DNA from: Collinsella sp. AF02-46-1
GTDB taxonomy: Bacteria; Actinomycetota; Coriobacteriia; Coriobacteriales; Coriobacteriaceae
Assembly: GCF_003465825.1 (NCBI RefSeq)
Contig: NZ_QSBV01000005.1
Coordinates: 1-64,000 of the forward strand
Direction of reading: 5' to 3'
Length of the DNA stretch: 64,000 nt
A model generated the notes under the pieces. It made no database searches, was not told the DNA's origin, and was given only the letters and a program-made list of their open reading frames with translations. Made by a program: the position numbers and the translations under genes. Shown one piece after another: positions 62,201 to 64,000 of this stretch (the stretch's first letter is position 1; each line of letters starts with the position of its first letter).

Positions 62201-62479
62201 AAGGGTGGCAAGCCCGCGCTGCGCGGCGCGGCGAGTGCCGAGCTGCTCGAGGAAGAGCGCGGCGACGGTCGCATCCCGGGCCTCAAGAAGGGCTTTCCGG
62301 GCGAGGGCGGCAACATGGACTTCGATGCGCTGCTCGACCGCGTGGAGACCGGCATTGCCGAGCGCCTGCGCGAGCTCGAGGCGGGCGACGTCGCCGCTGT
62401 CGATCCGACGTCGGCGCAGGCCGCGCATGCGCGCTGCTCGTATAACCACGAAGGAACGTTTGTAAGGAGGGACGTGTAG
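59273..62479 (+). CDS. addB: AddB-like helicase-nuclease subunit
   Basis: 1068 residues, inferred from order and domains. AddAB processes double-strand breaks for RecA. The N-terminal helicase-like part is degenerate (RAVLLAPTFAELDLCRHDAA). The C-terminal PD-(D/E)XK nuclease has D914-Y-K916 (AVVIDYKHRSG) with the upstream ASQIEAYSTCPLCWF (C762, C765) and a late C1055 that may belong to an Fe-S cluster. A low-complexity Ala/Asp/Lys segment near residues 645-690 contains a 36-bp tandem duplication. ATG follows GGAGG. addA begins 3 bp after its stop. Confidence 0.88.
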   Translation: MPVRIYTTNAGTDLSGAESALLADLIARRGRAVLLAPTFAELDLCRHDAAEAGVSLGIDYKTPTSWLRSLWELLGDGRGFVDNLQRQMLFSDMVTRLGDADLQPLSRSQGTVRMLARMARDVLPGVAGTGAERCRGDNCQPEPKSDAEARVFELLRTYAGGLDRRDMVEPCEAADIMAGALADSLPACTRAVCVRGITSFTHGLLELLSAVANNGGEVVVLLAREQSAMREELATAFDARGVLFEVAPLGEDAVASDAACGTAAQPTFIEVAGPHARAHVYADAIEKLVKAHKESKADKATATPVDPVRVLVVSARAPQLFGELASRLAARHIAAETNEFTAFSQSIAGRQFAALAGLIERMKAADEGIASKTEWWPAPELTDWIYSPLSGADAANARTFDKNMRLSRSKTTAGVKSLLQSVQGQVRGARKAASDENWFKNVPCVVSDVFQALWRDKPVTALKAMLAVAEALPDRSLGSLDGQARRQAEVALLRHVIDILMNGARALDVSQAATVPVLDGVRTKVDKRSTAYDYETYEVDRAPRAQVRFASLADAAALRPGTYDAVLFADVDLDSYPLSHEEGPLATLTASLGREGVTLEPAALLRVRFGHAMQAARGPVALARVTHDRQARECYPAAAWTELRAHAEAAEAAKAADADKAADDAKATDDDKAADDAKATDDDKAAGADKANCVGEGDIVRDFDPAAGEGLKRERVTCEAPQHLSAEAVPYLVLRRRDGEGEGAPLVPRLTSASQIEAYSTCPLCWFVSYRVKPQSIDADFGNMEKGNFVHDVLEHLHARLPQEGMERVTPENLPRAQELLREVFDETLAEHAGKRGTEGPLVPLSPVEERQVAEILPQLDGVLAYESEALAPFAPRYLEFAFNELKVEYAGWPLGGRIDRVDVDAENRAVVIDYKHRSGVEEFKLADPTVRDEESGEAPIDDPRWLPPHTQTFIYAQAMRRALGLDTRAALYFSTKGGKPALRGAASAELLEEERGDGRIPGLKKGFPGEGGNMDFDALLDRVETGIAERLRELEAGDVAAVDPTSAQAAHARCSYNHEGTFVRRDV
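61253..61324 (+). repeat. 36-bp tandem duplication inside addB
   Basis: Two identical 36-bp units (61253-61288, 61289-61324) each begin GCAGCTGACGACGCTAAGG and encode 12 residues (AADDAKATDDDK). Partial related units flank them. The frame is kept. Confidence 0.9.
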
Positions 62480-62482
62480 ACC

Positions 62483-64000
62483 ATGGATCTTTCGACTTTG
62501 ATGCCGCAACAGCTGCAAGTCGTCAAAACGCTCGACCGCCCGCTGTTTGTCTCGGCGGGTGCCGGCTCGGGCAAGACCTTTACCCTCACGCGCCGCATTG
62601 TCTACGCGCTCTCGCCCGAATCCGGTCCGTTTGTCGAGCATCTGGACCAGGTGCTCGCCATTACCTTTACCAAAGACGCCGCGGCCGAGATTCGCGACCG
62701 TGTGCGCCGTGCGCTTATCGACGAGGGTATGGACGAAGAGGCCCTGACGGTCGACGACGCTTGGATCTCGACCATCCACGGCATGTGCTCGCGTATCCTG
62801 CGCGCGCATGCGCTGGAGCTGGGCATCGATCCCGAGTTCACGGTGCTCACCGATACCGACGAGCTTATGGATCAGGCTGTTGAGCATGTGCTGGGGCGCG
62901 CGACGGCGCCCGATGCCGCGCCCGAGCTCGCCGCTTCGCTTAAGGCCCTCTACGCCTGGTATCCCATGGCGGGCGAGGGCGGGACGTTTGGCGCCGGTAC
63001 CACCATCAAAGGCCTGGTGCGCGACCTGCTGGAGCTCTCGAGCCAGCTTCCGGGCGGCATGGACGATGTGCGCGTTGCGCGTGGCCAGGCCGACACCTCG
63101 GCGCTTGCCGATGCCTATCGTGCGGCGCTGGGCGCAAGCAAGGCCACGACCGAGAAAGCGCAGGTGGCACTCGACGCCATCGACGCGTTTGAGGCGAGCG
63201 GCAAAACCATGGAGGATGCGGCGCGACTCATGATGTCGTGCAGCATGCCTCGGGCGAGCAAGGCGTTTCCTAAGGAGCAGGTGGAGCTACTCAAGGCCGA
63301 GGCCGCCGATGCGTTTATCAATATCGTGCTTGCCTGCGGCGGCCCGGCGCTCGATGCGCTGGTGGGGCTTGCCCGTGCCGTAGAGGCGGAGTACCGTGCG
63401 CTCAAGGCCGACCAGTCCGCGCTCGACAATAACGATCTGTTGCGCATGGCATACGAGGCGCTGCGCGATCATCCCGCCATCCGAGCCGCCTACGAGGGCC
63501 GCTTTAAGATGGTCATGATCGACGAGTTCCAGGATACCGATCAGATGCAGGTCGATTTGATTCGCTATCTGACGGGCACGGGTGAGCGTGCGCTGTGCAC
63601 CGTGGGCGATGCACAGCAGTCGATCTACCGCTTCCGTGGCGCCGAGGTTGAGGTGTTTCGCCGCCAGGAGCGCAAGGTGGGATCGACGACGGCGCCCGTG
63701 ACGGCTTTCGCATCCGATGCCCCCGCCGGCGAGCTCGTTAAGCTCGTGCGCAACTTCCGCAGTCACGACGAGGTACTGCGCTATGTGGCGCGCGTCTTTG
63801 ACGGCGACACCGGTGGTTTGATGCAGGGGTTCTTGGATCTTGAACCGAGCGACAAACGCAAGGACAAGCTCAAGGCAAAGGCTTCGCGCCGCCAGGCGCT
63901 GTTCGTTGTCGGTGGCAACACGCAGGAGCGAACGCAGGCGAAAGCTCGTGCGATTGCGGAGCGGTTCCAAGCGCTCGTTAAAGCGGGCCAGCCCCAGGGC
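62483..64000 (+). CDS. addA: AddA-like UvrD/REP helicase, cut by window end
   Basis: 506 codons are visible with no stop, so the gene continues beyond the window. UvrD-type motifs: Walker A FVSAGAGSGKTFTLTRRI (residues ~22-39), the AITFTKDAAAEIRDRV motif Ia, STIHGMCSRILRAHA, Walker B MIDEFQDTDQMQ, motif III GDAQQSIYRFRGA and RNFRSHDEVL. Together with addB it forms the break-repair helicase-nuclease in place of RecBCD. ATG 62483 follows AAGGAGG at about 12 bp. A C-terminal nuclease domain is expected but not seen here. Confidence 0.92.
   Translation, partial: MDLSTLMPQQLQVVKTLDRPLFVSAGAGSGKTFTLTRRIVYALSPESGPFVEHLDQVLAITFTKDAAAEIRDRVRRALIDEGMDEEALTVDDAWISTIHGMCSRILRAHALELGIDPEFTVLTDTDELMDQAVEHVLGRATAPDAAPELAASLKALYAWYPMAGEGGTFGAGTTIKGLVRDLLELSSQLPGGMDDVRVARGQADTSALADAYRAALGASKATTEKAQVALDAIDAFEASGKTMEDAARLMMSCSMPRASKAFPKEQVELLKAEAADAFINIVLACGGPALDALVGLARAVEAEYRALKADQSALDNNDLLRMAYEALRDHPAIRAAYEGRFKMVMIDEFQDTDQMQVDLIRYLTGTGERALCTVGDAQQSIYRFRGAEVEVFRRQERKVGSTTAPVTAFASDAPAGELVKLVRNFRSHDEVLRYVARVFDGDTGGLMQGFLDLEPSDKRKDKLKAKASRRQALFVVGGNTQERTQAKARAIAERFQALVKAGQPQG

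Overview
The window is GC-rich, densely coded chromosomal DNA that looks like a gut Coriobacteriia bacterium, most likely Collinsella or a close relative. This is inferred from gene content and style: an FtsE with a long Pro/Ala/Gln-rich extension, glutamate synthase, an [FeFe] hydrogenase, several PTS systems, AddAB, rubredoxin and other anaerobe genes, and actinobacterial codon use. No database search was possible, so the genus is a judgement, not a result.

Layout. 0-4.6 kb: cell division (ftsE-ftsX) and RNase R. 4.7-10.5 kb: a small serine recombinase beside a 26-bp palindrome, then an N-acetylmuramic acid (MurNAc) salvage cluster (RpiR-type regulator, murQ etherase, EIIBC transporter, MupG-like 6-phospho-muramidase). 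11.2-13.9 kb: tRNA-Gln, tRNA-Glu, a TPR-like protein, smpB, a flavin reductase and a 47-residue rubredoxin. 14-22 kb: NRAMP metal transporter (minus strand) and gltBD. 22-24.6 kb: two uncharacterised proteins, one with a PD-(D/E)XK-like nuclease core and directly flanked by palindrome arrays. 24.7-32.7 kb: amidohydrolase, copper resistance (csoR-copZ-copA with a recognisable operator) and a DEAD-box helicase with an Arg/Gly-rich tail. 33-39 kb: flavodoxin/ferredoxin-like protein and an alpha-glucoside PTS operon (EIIA, LicT-type antiterminator, EIIBC, GH4 6-phospho-glucosidase). 39-45.2 kb: a compact run of a NuoF/GltD-like fusion, [FeFe] hydrogenase, lipoprotein binding protein and a permease-ATPase fusion. 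45-50 kb: orphan RelB/DinJ-like antitoxin, CPBP protease, YgiQ radical SAM, YoaK-like protein and an AT-richer LURP-one-like gene. 50.7-59 kb: a frameshifted iron alcohol dehydrogenase, M42 peptidase, an HTH-HipA fusion, mnmA, cysK divergent from an Rrf2 regulator, a holin-4-like membrane protein and yerC. 59.3-64 kb: addB and the first 506 codons of addA, cut by the window edge.

The most unusual content is intergenic. (1) Nine palindromic units, each exactly 57 bp, sit in four arrays with an 80-bp period (81 once), so inverted 15-bp half-sites alternate about every 40 bp. Two of the arrays flank the nuclease-like gene at 23.2 kb, which resembles a REP/BIME plus RAYT arrangement with an unrelated protein in the RAYT position. 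(2) Two 234-bp elements with identical spacing between inverted ends lie at 32.8 and 52.0 kb. (3) A mosaic family of GTCCCC-containing palindromes carries locus-specific words. (4) The 26-bp palindrome with a 2-bp centre beside the serine recombinase has invertase-site geometry.

How genes work together: the MurNAc EIIBC has no EIIA of its own and may share the glucose-type EIIA at 34.3 kb; MupG and MurQ would complete cytoplasmic processing of imported muropeptide sugars. CsoR should repress copZ/copA through the operator in the copA promoter. The Rrf2 protein is placed to control cysK. The hydrogenase run suggests NAD(P)H-linked H2 metabolism.
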